Of a DNA stretch of 64,000 nt, positions 10,901 to 18,018 are shown piece by piece. The notes under the pieces were generated by a model. That model had not been told where the DNA came from. It did not search any database and saw only the letters and a program-made list of their open reading frames with translations. Position 1 is the stretch's first letter; each line of letters opens with the position of its first letter. Source of the stretch: Nocardiopsis sp. FR4 (GTDB lineage: Bacteria > Actinomycetota > Actinomycetes > Streptosporangiales > Streptosporangiaceae); NCBI RefSeq assembly GCF_009830945.1, contig NZ_VWVV01000004.1, forward strand, positions 62,001 through 126,000, given 5' to 3'. Position numbers and translations under genes: made by a program.

Positions 10901-11842
10901 GACCCCGAACTGGACACCAGCGAGCGCAAGCGCGCCGTGACGGCCGCCTTCGTCCAGGCCGCCAGGCGGGCGCGGGAGTCGCGCTCCTCGGCCGCCCGCC
11001 AGGCGGAGCCCCACCCGCTGGTGCGGCGCGAGGGCGAGCGGCACAGGGAGAGCCGGGACCCGGTGGACACGGTGCTGGCCACCTCGATGCTCCAGGTGGG
11101 CGTGGACGTGTCGCGGTTCGGGCTGATGGTGATGACCGGCCAGCCCAAGAACACCGCCGAGTACATCCAGGCGACCTCGCGCGTGGGACGTGACGCGGCC
11201 CGGCCCGGCCTGGTGGTGACCCTGTACAACTGGACGCGCCCGCGCGACCTGGGGCACTACGAGGACTTCGGGTACTACCACGCGACCTTCTACCGGCAGG
11301 TGGAGGCGCTCAGCGTCACCCCGTTCACGCGCCGGGCCCTGGACCGGGGCACGGCGGCGATGTTCGTGGCGGCGGTGCGCCACGCGCGGGAGGACTTCTC
11401 GTGCAACGGCGCCGCCCACGACGTGGACCTGGACGGGGCCGCGGTGGAGGAGGTCGCCGCGCGGATGCTGGCCCGGGCCGAGTTCGTGGCGGGCGAGCGC
11501 GGCCGCGACTACCTGGCCGAGCGGATCAACAGCCTGCGCGACCACTGGAAGCAGGCCCGCGAGGGCTCGACCCGGCTGGGGTACGAGCGCTCCACCCGGG
11601 AGCGCCAGCAGCTGCGCGGGCTGCTGACCAAGCCGGGTGAGGGCTCCTGGAGCGAGACCACCGTCGGCATGTCCATGCGCGAGACCGAGAACGAGATCAA
11701 CCTGCTGGTGTCCGGCAGCGGCGACTTCTTCCGGCCGGTGCTCAACGCGCCGCCGTGGTCGTTCGCGCCGCCGGGCGGCGGCGGGGAGACCGAGGACGAG
11801 CAGACCCCGGCCCCGGCCGGTCAGGCGAAGGAGCAGGGCTGA
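7901..11842 (+). CDS. drmA: DISARM helicase DrmA
   Basis: This 1313-aa superfamily 2 helicase is one of the three core DISARM proteins (DrmA, DrmB, DrmC). Motifs seen are Walker A PTGGGKT near residue 540, a DELH box (IIQDELHL) near 796, ASTATTKRA (motif III-like) near 835, and a late helicase motif YIQATSRVGRD near 1088. Three cysteine pairs lie between the two helicase halves (CPWCG near 660, FCANGEGAHACPF near 686, YCPRHG near 749) and probably bind zinc. In known DISARM, DrmA forms a complex with DrmB that loads on DNA. The ATG at 7901 overlaps the end of drmMI by 8 bases, and the TGA shares one base with the drmB ATG (TGATG). Confidence 0.92.
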   Translation: MSESGDALFPNPHGEQTELDTSTTTGKGSDSPAGKKPTKAEIRAAQRAAHDAELIASLDRPQEFAEATSFQVRGELQRLLERDLLGPWDGPAEELPPRYTSPRERYLVGMLGPRHQPPASSRDAADQLLDDDAEAQGAASGEGSGELSEKTTPQNLGHMWASTMGLSFSVPADTDVVHVRAAWGQYGKKSVEEDEGRKRSAWVREPKEYEVDVRLDGKPDFKLGLTDPDPDSPCVYLAVAVREDRDGLPRRTVELTLVNNRVPVHPNGDTMWLFQAQLSVTALDGASPVFLPVDDPLDGGTPVSDDPEELHLRLLYRDLLKYADGRNTAVDAEVAEGARRAHRLTTTWLPSHDVPATTAAVGEGSALASAELSMDALASEDTGTEELRAGLLPLAEGYSAWLDEREAAIADLPEGLRETAETAVFRARRAAERIRAGIDLLTDPGRARHGEALRAFRFANRAMADQRRHSEISRLREDPEVSYAQAREAVNARGASAASWRPFQLAFVLLNLPSITDPDHEERSASPEATVDLLFFPTGGGKTEAYLGLTAYTFAVRRLQGVVGSGADARDGGDGVAVLMRYTLRLLTAQQFQRAAALVCAAEVQRAEDPGTWGERPFRIGLWVGGGVSPNWFDEAEKQIAEARERGRGERANVLQTLSCPWCGTKLQAHRDLEPRHDSQRVLLFCANGEGAHACPFSRRLSAEGLPILTVDEEIYRYTPSLLIATVDKLAQLPWRGFAGMLFGRVSQYCPRHGYRHPDLDAKTGCRSSHNTKGHLPKTESLPVRRLRPPDLIIQDELHLISGALGTTVGLFEAAVDELTSWTTPSGRRTAPKIVASTATTKRAAEQVRGVFGRGLEVFPPQVSEVSDTFFSNQVPVTPDNPGRRYMGVCAHGVRLKAAEIRLAEILALAGQHLFDTYGPPADPYMTTVGYFNATRELAGMRRHMDDDVTVRARRHGRDRGMANRLTRFGRTSMFNVQELTSRISSADISDVLRRLETGFDPELDTSERKRAVTAAFVQAARRARESRSSAARQAEPHPLVRREGERHRESRDPVDTVLATSMLQVGVDVSRFGLMVMTGQPKNTAEYIQATSRVGRDAARPGLVVTLYNWTRPRDLGHYEDFGYYHATFYRQVEALSVTPFTRRALDRGTAAMFVAAVRHAREDFSCNGAAHDVDLDGAAVEEVAARMLARAEFVAGERGRDYLAERINSLRDHWKQAREGSTRLGYERSTRERQQLRGLLTKPGEGSWSETTVGMSMRETENEINLLVSGSGDFFRPVLNAPPWSFAPPGGGGETEDEQTPAPAGQAKEQG

Positions 11843-13752
11843 TGCACGGCGAGACGCACCGGCGCAGGGTCGGCTCGGTCCGGCCCAGCCACCTGATGTT
11901 CACCAGCGGTGTGGGTTCCCTGGTGGACCTGCCCAACTTCGCGGTGCTGGTGCGCGGGCTGGACGACTGGGACCACACCCACGCCTACGGCTGGGAGCCC
12001 ATCGTCGAGCCGAGGCTGCTGGCGGAGGTGCGCAGGCAGCCGGCCCACCGCAACGTCAAGGAGCTGCGTCCGGCGCCGTGGACGGAGGGGCTGGAGCGCG
12101 ACCCCGGCGGCCCCGCCTCCCGGGTGGGGGTGCCCACCACACCGTTCCCGTCGTGGTTCCGGTGCACCGCCTGCGACGAGCTGGTCAGGTTGGACTCGGA
12201 CATGCTCGCGTTCGAGAACGCCAACCCGCGCAGGCCGCACGAGGCCCGGTTCACGCACAACGTCGGCAAGCACAAGAAGGCCAAGCCGCTGGCGGTACCC
12301 GCCCGGTTCGTGCTGGCGTGCACCGACGGGCACCTGGACGAGTTCCCCTACGCGCACTTCGTGCACCGGGGCGGGGAGTGCCCCAAGGCGGAGAACCCGC
12401 AACTGAAGATGGAGGACAAGGGCGGCAACGTCGGCGCGAACGTGGAGCTGACCTGTCTGGTGTGCGGTGAGAGCCGCAACATGCGCGACGCGGGCGGCGA
12501 GCGGGGCAGGGAGAACCTTCCGGTGTGCCGGGGGCGCCACCCCCACCTGGGCACGTTCGAGCCGGACGGGTGCGGCCGGTCCCCCAAGCCCCTGGTGCTG
12601 GGCGCGTCCAACCAGTGGTTCTCGGAGCTCCTGTCGACGCTGGCGGTCCCCTCCGAGCAGGGCACGGGCGAGCTGGACTCCCTGGTGGAGAAGTACTGGG
12701 AGATGCTGGAGGACACCCCCAAGGAGGGGTACAGGACGCTGCGCCAGTTCGCCCCGCCCATGCGCGACCACTTCGGCAGGTGGGACGACGACGCGGTGCA
12801 TGAGGCGGTGGAGCGCCACCGAGCGGCCCTGGAGGGGGCGCAGGAGGGCGGCGGTGAGGCGGCGACGGGCCACCAGGCCCTGCGCACCGCCGAGTGGGAG
12901 GCGCTGTCCTCGCCCGAGGACCACGTGCCCACCCCCGACTTCGCGCTGCGCCGCCCGGAGGGCGGGGTGCCCGAGGAGCTGCGGGGCGTGTTCGCCGACG
13001 TGGTGCAGGCCGAACGGTTGCGGGAGGTGCGGGTGCTGACCGGGTTCACCCGCCTGGACTCCCCCGACCTGGACGACCCCCTCGCGGTGCAGACGGTGCG
13101 CCTGTCGCGCGAGGAGCCCACCTGGCTTCCGGCCAGCGAGGTGCGCGGGGAGGGCCTCTTCCTGCGGGTCCCGGAGGAGCTGCTCGCCGGCTGGGAGAAG
13201 CGGGTGGGCCACAGCCAGGCCCTGGAGCTGCACCGGGAGGCGTACGGCACCTACCGGGAGAAGCGCTACTCCGACCGGATCAAGTCGGGGTTCGAGCCGA
13301 TGCGCAACTGGCCGGGGGCCCGTTACGTCGCCCTGCACACCCTGTCCCACCTGCTGGTCCGGGCCATCGCCCTGGACTGCGGGTACAACGCGGCGAGCCT
13401 GTCCGAGCGCGTCTACGCCGGGACCGAGGAGGACCCGCGCGGGGGCGTCCTCATCTACACCGCCGTGCCCGACGCCGAGGGGACGCTGGGCGGCCTGGTG
13501 TCGCAGGCCGAACCGGAGCGGCTCGTGCACCTGGTGCGCAAGGCCCTGCGCGGGGCGATGCGCTGCTCCTCCGACCCCCTGTGCGCCGAGCGCCTGCCGC
13601 GGGCGCAGGCGGACTTCCTGCACGGAGCGGCCTGCCACGTGTGCCTGTTCGTGTCCGAGACCACCTGTGAGCACGGCAACCGGTTCCTGGACCGCAGGTT
13701 CGTGGTGCCCATCGGGGACCCGGAGCTGGCCCTCTACCCTGAGGTTCCGTGA
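11842..13752 (+). CDS. drmB: DISARM DUF1998 protein DrmB
   Basis: A 636-aa DUF1998 protein, the partner of DrmA in the DISARM core. The start is the ATG at 11842, which overlaps the drmA stop; an upstream in-frame ATG at 11755 would lie inside drmA and gives a low-complexity leader, so I reject it. Zinc-binding cysteine pairs include CTACDE near residue 109 and CLVCGE near 205. The C-terminal DUF1998 part (about residues 495-625) carries HTLSHLLVRA and a Cys cluster with CHVCLF and TTCEHGN. The GTG of drmC overlaps its stop by 4 bases. Confidence 0.92.
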   Translation: MHGETHRRRVGSVRPSHLMFTSGVGSLVDLPNFAVLVRGLDDWDHTHAYGWEPIVEPRLLAEVRRQPAHRNVKELRPAPWTEGLERDPGGPASRVGVPTTPFPSWFRCTACDELVRLDSDMLAFENANPRRPHEARFTHNVGKHKKAKPLAVPARFVLACTDGHLDEFPYAHFVHRGGECPKAENPQLKMEDKGGNVGANVELTCLVCGESRNMRDAGGERGRENLPVCRGRHPHLGTFEPDGCGRSPKPLVLGASNQWFSELLSTLAVPSEQGTGELDSLVEKYWEMLEDTPKEGYRTLRQFAPPMRDHFGRWDDDAVHEAVERHRAALEGAQEGGGEAATGHQALRTAEWEALSSPEDHVPTPDFALRRPEGGVPEELRGVFADVVQAERLREVRVLTGFTRLDSPDLDDPLAVQTVRLSREEPTWLPASEVRGEGLFLRVPEELLAGWEKRVGHSQALELHREAYGTYREKRYSDRIKSGFEPMRNWPGARYVALHTLSHLLVRAIALDCGYNAASLSERVYAGTEEDPRGGVLIYTAVPDAEGTLGGLVSQAEPERLVHLVRKALRGAMRCSSDPLCAERLPRAQADFLHGAACHVCLFVSETTCEHGNRFLDRRFVVPIGDPELALYPEVP

Positions 13753-14525
13753 CGGACTTCGCAGAACACCCCTCATTCGAGGAGGCCGCCGCGGCGGCCT
13801 CCTCCGCCCTGGGCGCCTCGGGCCTGCGCGAGGTGGCCGCCCTGCTGGCCGACGGCTGGCCCGACCAGGCGCTGCTGGGTTCGGTGCGCGACCGGGAGGC
13901 GGTGGCGCCGCTGCTGGCCTGCCGCGCCCGGGAGGAGGTGCCCGCCGCCGAGGCCGCCGCGTTCCTGCGCGGGCTGGCCGCCGGGCACGCCGCCGCCACG
14001 GGCGGGGTGTCGGTGGAGACGGTGTGGACCGGCCCCTCCAGCCACTCGGTGCCCGTGCGCTCCACCGCCCAGGCACTGCTGGAAGTGGTGGACGAGGCCC
14101 GCGGGGAACTGGTGCTGATGACCTACTCCGCCCGGCGCCGCGAGGACATCCGCCGGGCGCTGGCGCGGGCCGTGGAGCGGGGGGTGTCGGTGTCGGTGGT
14201 GGTGGAGACCCTGGCCGGGGCGGGCGGCGCGATCAGCGGCGAGGAGCCGGGGCAGGCCTTCACCGGGATCGGCGGGGTGCGGCTGTGGCACTGGCCGGCG
14301 GACCGGCGCGAGGGCAGGGGCGCCAAGGCGCACGCCAAGCTCGCGGTGGCCGACCGCCGGGTGCTGCTGGTCTCCAGCGCCAACCTCACCCAGTCCGGGG
14401 TGGCCACCAACATGGAGGCGGGACTGCTGGTGCGGGGCGGTTCGACGCCGCGCCGGGTGGCCGAGCACGTCGTCGCACTCCGGACCCGGGGCGTGCTCGC
14501 GCCGATGAGTGCGGGGAACGCCTGA
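13749..14525 (+). CDS. drmC: DISARM phospholipase D-like protein DrmC
   Basis: A 258-aa protein with one phospholipase D/nuclease HKD motif: HAKLAVAD near residue 197, followed by SSANLTQSG. One HKD per chain implies a dimer, as in other PLD nucleases. In DISARM, DrmC is the candidate nuclease, although it has been reported to be dispensable in some settings. The GTG start at 13749 overlaps the drmB stop (GTGA), and the stop overlaps the next gene's ATG by one base (TGATG). The N-terminal 100 residues are Ala-rich and helical, without a signal peptide, consistent with a cytoplasmic role. Confidence 0.88.
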   Translation: MTDFAEHPSFEEAAAAASSALGASGLREVAALLADGWPDQALLGSVRDREAVAPLLACRAREEVPAAEAAAFLRGLAAGHAAATGGVSVETVWTGPSSHSVPVRSTAQALLEVVDEARGELVLMTYSARRREDIRRALARAVERGVSVSVVVETLAGAGGAISGEEPGQAFTGIGGVRLWHWPADRREGRGAKAHAKLAVADRRVLLVSSANLTQSGVATNMEAGLLVRGGSTPRRVAEHVVALRTRGVLAPMSAGNA

Positions 14526-16432
14526 TGGGCGGCGCGGACGCAAGCGGGGCCGTGGCCCCGGCGGTCCTGGTGGGCCCGGCCGACATCGCCCGGCTGTCGG
14601 GGGTGCGCCGCCCCGCGGTGAGCAACTGGCGGCGGCGGTTCGACGACTTCCCCGCCCCGGTGGCGGGCACGGCGGCCAACCCGCTGTTCACGCTGGAGGC
14701 GGTGCACACGTGGTGCCGTGAACACGGCAAGCCCTTCGAGGCCGACCGGACCGAACTGCTGTGGCAGCGGGTGCGGTCGGTGGTACCGGACGTGCGGCGC
14801 CTGGAGTTCATGGCCTACGCGGGCAGGCTGCTCACCGGCCCGCCGCCCGCGGGCGACCGGCCGGAGGGGGTCCCCGGGGAGTGGACGGACCTGGCCGGGG
14901 AGATCCTGGCCGGGGACGGACCGGAGCCGGTGTTCGAGGAGCTGTGCGCGCGCCTGGTCCGAGAGCGGGGCAGGGCCGAGACCCCGCCGGAGCTGGCCGC
15001 GTGGATGGCCGAGCTGGCCGGGATCGGCGAGGGTGACAGCGTGCTCGACCCGGCGTGCGGCATGGGCGCTCTGCTGACGGCCGCTCTGCGGCGCGGAGCG
15101 TCGGCCCTGTACGGGCAGGACAGCGACCCCGACGCGCTGCACGTCGCGACCGCCCTGCTGGCCGTGTCGGCCGGGGTGAGCGCCACGGCCGTGGGCGACT
15201 CGCTGCGCTCCCCGGCCTTCGGGGGGACCCGAGTCGACGCCGTACTGTGCGACCCGCCCTTCCGCGACCGCGAGTGGGGGCTGGAGGAGCTGGCCGACGA
15301 CCCGCGCTGGGTCCACGGGGTGCCGCCCCGGGGCGAGGGCGAGTTGGCGTGGGTGCAGCACGCCCTGTCCCGGGTGCGCCCCGGCGGGCGGGCCGTGGTG
15401 CTGGTGCCCGCGTCGGTCTCCTCCCGGCCGGGCGGGCGGCGGTTGCGCGCCGGCCTGGTGCGGTCCGGAGCGCTGCGCGCGGTGCTGGAGGTGCCCGAGG
15501 AGGGCGCCTCGGAGGTCCTGCGGCACGTGTGGATCCTGGTGCGGCCGGAGGGGGAGGCCGTACCGGGAGGGCGGGTGCTGCTGGTGGGCGCCGACGCGGG
15601 CCGGGAGGGCTCCGCGCGGATCTGGGCGGCCTTCGCCTCCGGTGCGGTGCCGCCGGATCCGGCCGCGGGCACCGCGCCGGTGTGGACGGCCCCCGAGGCC
15701 GCGCCGCTGCTGGACGAGGAGGTGGACCTGCGGCCCGCACGGCGCCTGGCCGCCGCCCTGGAGTGCCGGGCGGGGGTGCACTACCCGCCGCTGCTCGCCT
15801 CGCTCACCGACGCCCTGGAACAGGCCCGGTCGCTGGCCCGCGAACTGGCGCTGGAGCCCGCGGAGGACGGCACCGGGACGACGACGCTGGGCGCCCTGGC
15901 GGACTCCGGGGCCGTCGAGCTGCACCGGGCTCCGCTGGCGATGACGACCGAGGAGGGGACGATCCCGGTCCTGACCGTGCGGGACCTGCGCGGGGGCGGC
16001 GCGGCCAGCGGCCTGTGCGCGCGGGTGCCCGGCCTGGTGATGACCCGGCCGGGGGACGTGGTGGTCGCCGAGACCGTGCGCGGGGCGCCCGTCCGGGTGG
16101 TGACCGGGAAGGAGGAGGCGGCGGCGCTGGGGCCGCGCCTGCTGTTGGTACGCGCGGTGGAGGGGCGCACGGACCGCGGCTTCCTGGCGGGCCTCTTCTC
16201 GTCGCTGCCCGAGACCGCGGCGCGCACCTCCACCGGCCGTCTGGACGTGCGCGCGCTGCGCGTGCCGTCGCTGTCGCTGGAGGAGCAGCGCGCGCACGGC
16301 CGGGCCGTGGAGGCCCTGGAGCGCAACGGGGAGTTACTGGAGCGCATCGCCGAAATGGGCGGCCGTCTGGCGCGGTTGGGGCGCCGGGGGCTGGAGGAGG
16401 GGAACTTGAGGCCACGGGAGCTGGAGCGATGA
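14525..16432 (+). CDS. Second N6-adenine methylase-like protein fused to DISARM operon
   Basis: This 635-aa protein is not one of the five standard class 1 DISARM genes but is translationally coupled to drmC. Residues 18-45 look like a helix-turn-helix (ADIARLSGVRRPAVSNW). SAM motif I is VLDPACGMGALL near 174, and catalytic motif IV is DPPF near 243. The C-terminal 170 residues resemble a half-size type I specificity/HsdM tail, ending with the typical LSLEEQRAHGRAVEALE helix. It is therefore a compact HsdM-like methylase with its own possible recognition domain. Codon 604 is TTA (16334-16336), very rare at this G+C. It may add a second methylation specificity or act as a DNA-binding sensor; activity is unproven. 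Confidence 0.75.
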   Translation: MGGADASGAVAPAVLVGPADIARLSGVRRPAVSNWRRRFDDFPAPVAGTAANPLFTLEAVHTWCREHGKPFEADRTELLWQRVRSVVPDVRRLEFMAYAGRLLTGPPPAGDRPEGVPGEWTDLAGEILAGDGPEPVFEELCARLVRERGRAETPPELAAWMAELAGIGEGDSVLDPACGMGALLTAALRRGASALYGQDSDPDALHVATALLAVSAGVSATAVGDSLRSPAFGGTRVDAVLCDPPFRDREWGLEELADDPRWVHGVPPRGEGELAWVQHALSRVRPGGRAVVLVPASVSSRPGGRRLRAGLVRSGALRAVLEVPEEGASEVLRHVWILVRPEGEAVPGGRVLLVGADAGREGSARIWAAFASGAVPPDPAAGTAPVWTAPEAAPLLDEEVDLRPARRLAAALECRAGVHYPPLLASLTDALEQARSLARELALEPAEDGTGTTTLGALADSGAVELHRAPLAMTTEEGTIPVLTVRDLRGGGAASGLCARVPGLVMTRPGDVVVAETVRGAPVRVVTGKEEAAALGPRLLLVRAVEGRTDRGFLAGLFSSLPETAARTSTGRLDVRALRVPSLSLEEQRAHGRAVEALERNGELLERIAEMGGRLARLGRRGLEEGNLRPRELER

Positions 16433-17976
16433 CCGACACCGCGCGGGGCGACGGCAGGCGGATGCTCGCCGACCGCTACGAGCTCGACCCCGCACCGCTG
16501 GCCCGCGGCGGCATGGGGCAGGTGTGGGTGGGGCACGACACCCGCCTCAAGCGCGAGGTGGCGGTCAAGTTCCTGCACTTCCCCGACGGGGTGGAGGACC
16601 AGGAGATGGTCCAGCGGTTCGTGCGCGAGTCGCGCATCACCGCCCGGCTCCAGCACCCGGGGGTTCCGGCCGTGTTCGACGCGGGGGCGGAGGACGGGCT
16701 GCCCTACCTGGTGATGCAGCGCATCCACGGCGTCGGCGTGCACGACCTCATCGCCGAGCAGGAGCGGTTGTCGGTGGGCTGGTCGGCGTGCGTGGCCGCG
16801 CAGGTGTGCTCGGTGCTCAGCGCCGCGCACCGGGCCTCGCTGGTGCACCGCGACCTCAAGCCCTCCAACCTCATCCTGGAGCCGGACGGGACCGTCAAGG
16901 TGCTGGACTTCGGCCTGGCGGTGGCGCTGGACCGGGGTGACATGACCCAGATCACCCGCACCGGCCACACCCCGGGCACCCCCGCCTACATGGCGCCCGA
17001 GCAGTTGGAGCACGGCACGAGCACCTCGCGCACCGACCTGTACGCGCTGGGGTGCACGCTGCACGAGATGCTCACCGGGCAGCGGGTGTTCACCGCCTCC
17101 ACATCCTTCGCGCTGGCCTCCAAACAGGTCAACGAAACGCCGAGGGGTGTGCGGGCGCTGCGGCCGGAGGTGCCCGAGGAGCTGGCGGAGGTGGTGGGTG
17201 CGCTGTTGGAGAAGAGGCCCGGCGACCGCCCGGGGACCGCGGACGAGGTGTACGCGCGGCTGATCGGGTTCGCCGAGGGGCTGGAGGCCATCCCCGGCGT
17301 GCTGCACCCGCCGTCGCTGTCCAGCCCGCACCGGATGTACGGGGCGGCGGTGTCGCGGGGCTTCGGCCCGACCGGTACGGCCGCCCCGGAGACCGGCGGG
17401 GAGCCCGAGACCCCCAGGGCGGCGTCGGAGGTCAGGAGCGAGGTGGAGCGCACCCGCAGCCGGGCCGCGCACCTGACGGGCACCGCCCAGTACCGGCAGG
17501 CCGCCGAGACCCTGCGCGAGGCGGTCGCGTCGGCGGAGGAGGATTTCGGCGCGACCGACCCGGACACGGTCCGGCTGCGTCTGGACTGGGCCAACGCCCT
17601 GTTCGAGGGCGGCAGCTTCCGCAAGGCGGCGCCGGTGTACGCCCGGTTGGTGGAGGACCTGTCCGCCGGGGACGGCGACCAGAGCCTCGTCTTCCGGTGC
17701 CGTCTGCAGAACGCCACCTGCCGGGCGCTGACGGGGGAGGCCGGACCGGCTCTGGAGATCCTGTCCGCCCTGCTCGACGACGAGGTGGCCGCCTACGGCG
17801 CCGACGACCACCGGCCCCTGGAGCTGCGCCGCCAGATCGGGGTGCTGCAACTGACGGCGGGGCTCCGGGCCGAGGGGGCGGCCACCCTGCGCGGACTACG
17901 CGCGGACCTGGTGCGCCTGCACGGCGCCGACCACCCCACCGTCGCCCGGGTGGAGGACCTGCTCAGGGAGGCATGA
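16429..17976 (+). CDS. Soluble Ser/Thr protein kinase with C-terminal repeat region
   Basis: A 515-aa Hanks-type kinase without a membrane segment. It has a glycine loop [12 protein letters not shown] (about residues 25-36), the catalytic lysine in VAVKF near 46, HRDLKPSN near 141, DFG near 161 and [10 protein letters not shown] near 184, so all catalytic residues are present. A Pro/Gly-rich linker (about 285-335) leads to helical repeats of TPR type (about 340-510) that probably bind a partner. The ATG at 16429 overlaps the methylase stop (ATGA), making it the seventh coupled gene after drmD. It probably phosphorylates components of this DISARM-linked system, by analogy with kinases in BREX/Pgl-type systems; that is inference. 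Confidence 0.8.
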   Translation: MTDTARGDGRRMLADRYELDPAPLARGGMGQVWVGHDTRLKREVAVKFLHFPDGVEDQEMVQRFVRESRITARLQHPGVPAVFDAGAEDGLPYLVMQRIHGVGVHDLIAEQERLSVGWSACVAAQVCSVLSAAHRASLVHRDLKPSNLILEPDGTVKVLDFGLAVALDRGDMTQITRTGHTPGTPAYMAPEQLEHGTSTSRTDLYALGCTLHEMLTGQRVFTASTSFALASKQVNETPRGVRALRPEVPEELAEVVGALLEKRPGDRPGTADEVYARLIGFAEGLEAIPGVLHPPSLSSPHRMYGAAVSRGFGPTGTAAPETGGEPETPRAASEVRSEVERTRSRAAHLTGTAQYRQAAETLREAVASAEEDFGATDPDTVRLRLDWANALFEGGSFRKAAPVYARLVEDLSAGDGDQSLVFRCRLQNATCRALTGEAGPALEILSALLDDEVAAYGADDHRPLELRRQIGVLQLTAGLRAEGAATLRGLRADLVRLHGADHPTVARVEDLLREA

Positions 17977-17978
17977 GC

Positions 17979-18012
17979 CGGGTCGGGCGGGCCGCGCGGC
18001 CCGCCCGACCCG
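17979..18012. terminator. Perfect 34-bp palindrome between convergent genes
   Basis: The two 17-base halves are exact reverse complements with no loop; arms begin CGGGTCGGGCGGGCCGC. It starts 3 bases after the kinase stop and ends 7 bases before the stop of the convergent ATPase gene. It probably terminates both operons, without a U-tract, as is common in actinomycetes. Confidence 0.7.
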
Positions 18013-18018
18013 TGCCCC

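Noticed and set aside
7835..11545. Long open frame antisense to drmA (1236 codons)
   Set aside because: Same low-complexity pattern opposite a gene with clear helicase motifs; no family features.
11755..11841. Upstream start for drmB
   Set aside because: It would place 29 Arg/Gly-rich codons inside drmA; the ATG at 11842 fits the one-base stop/start overlap seen elsewhere in the operon.
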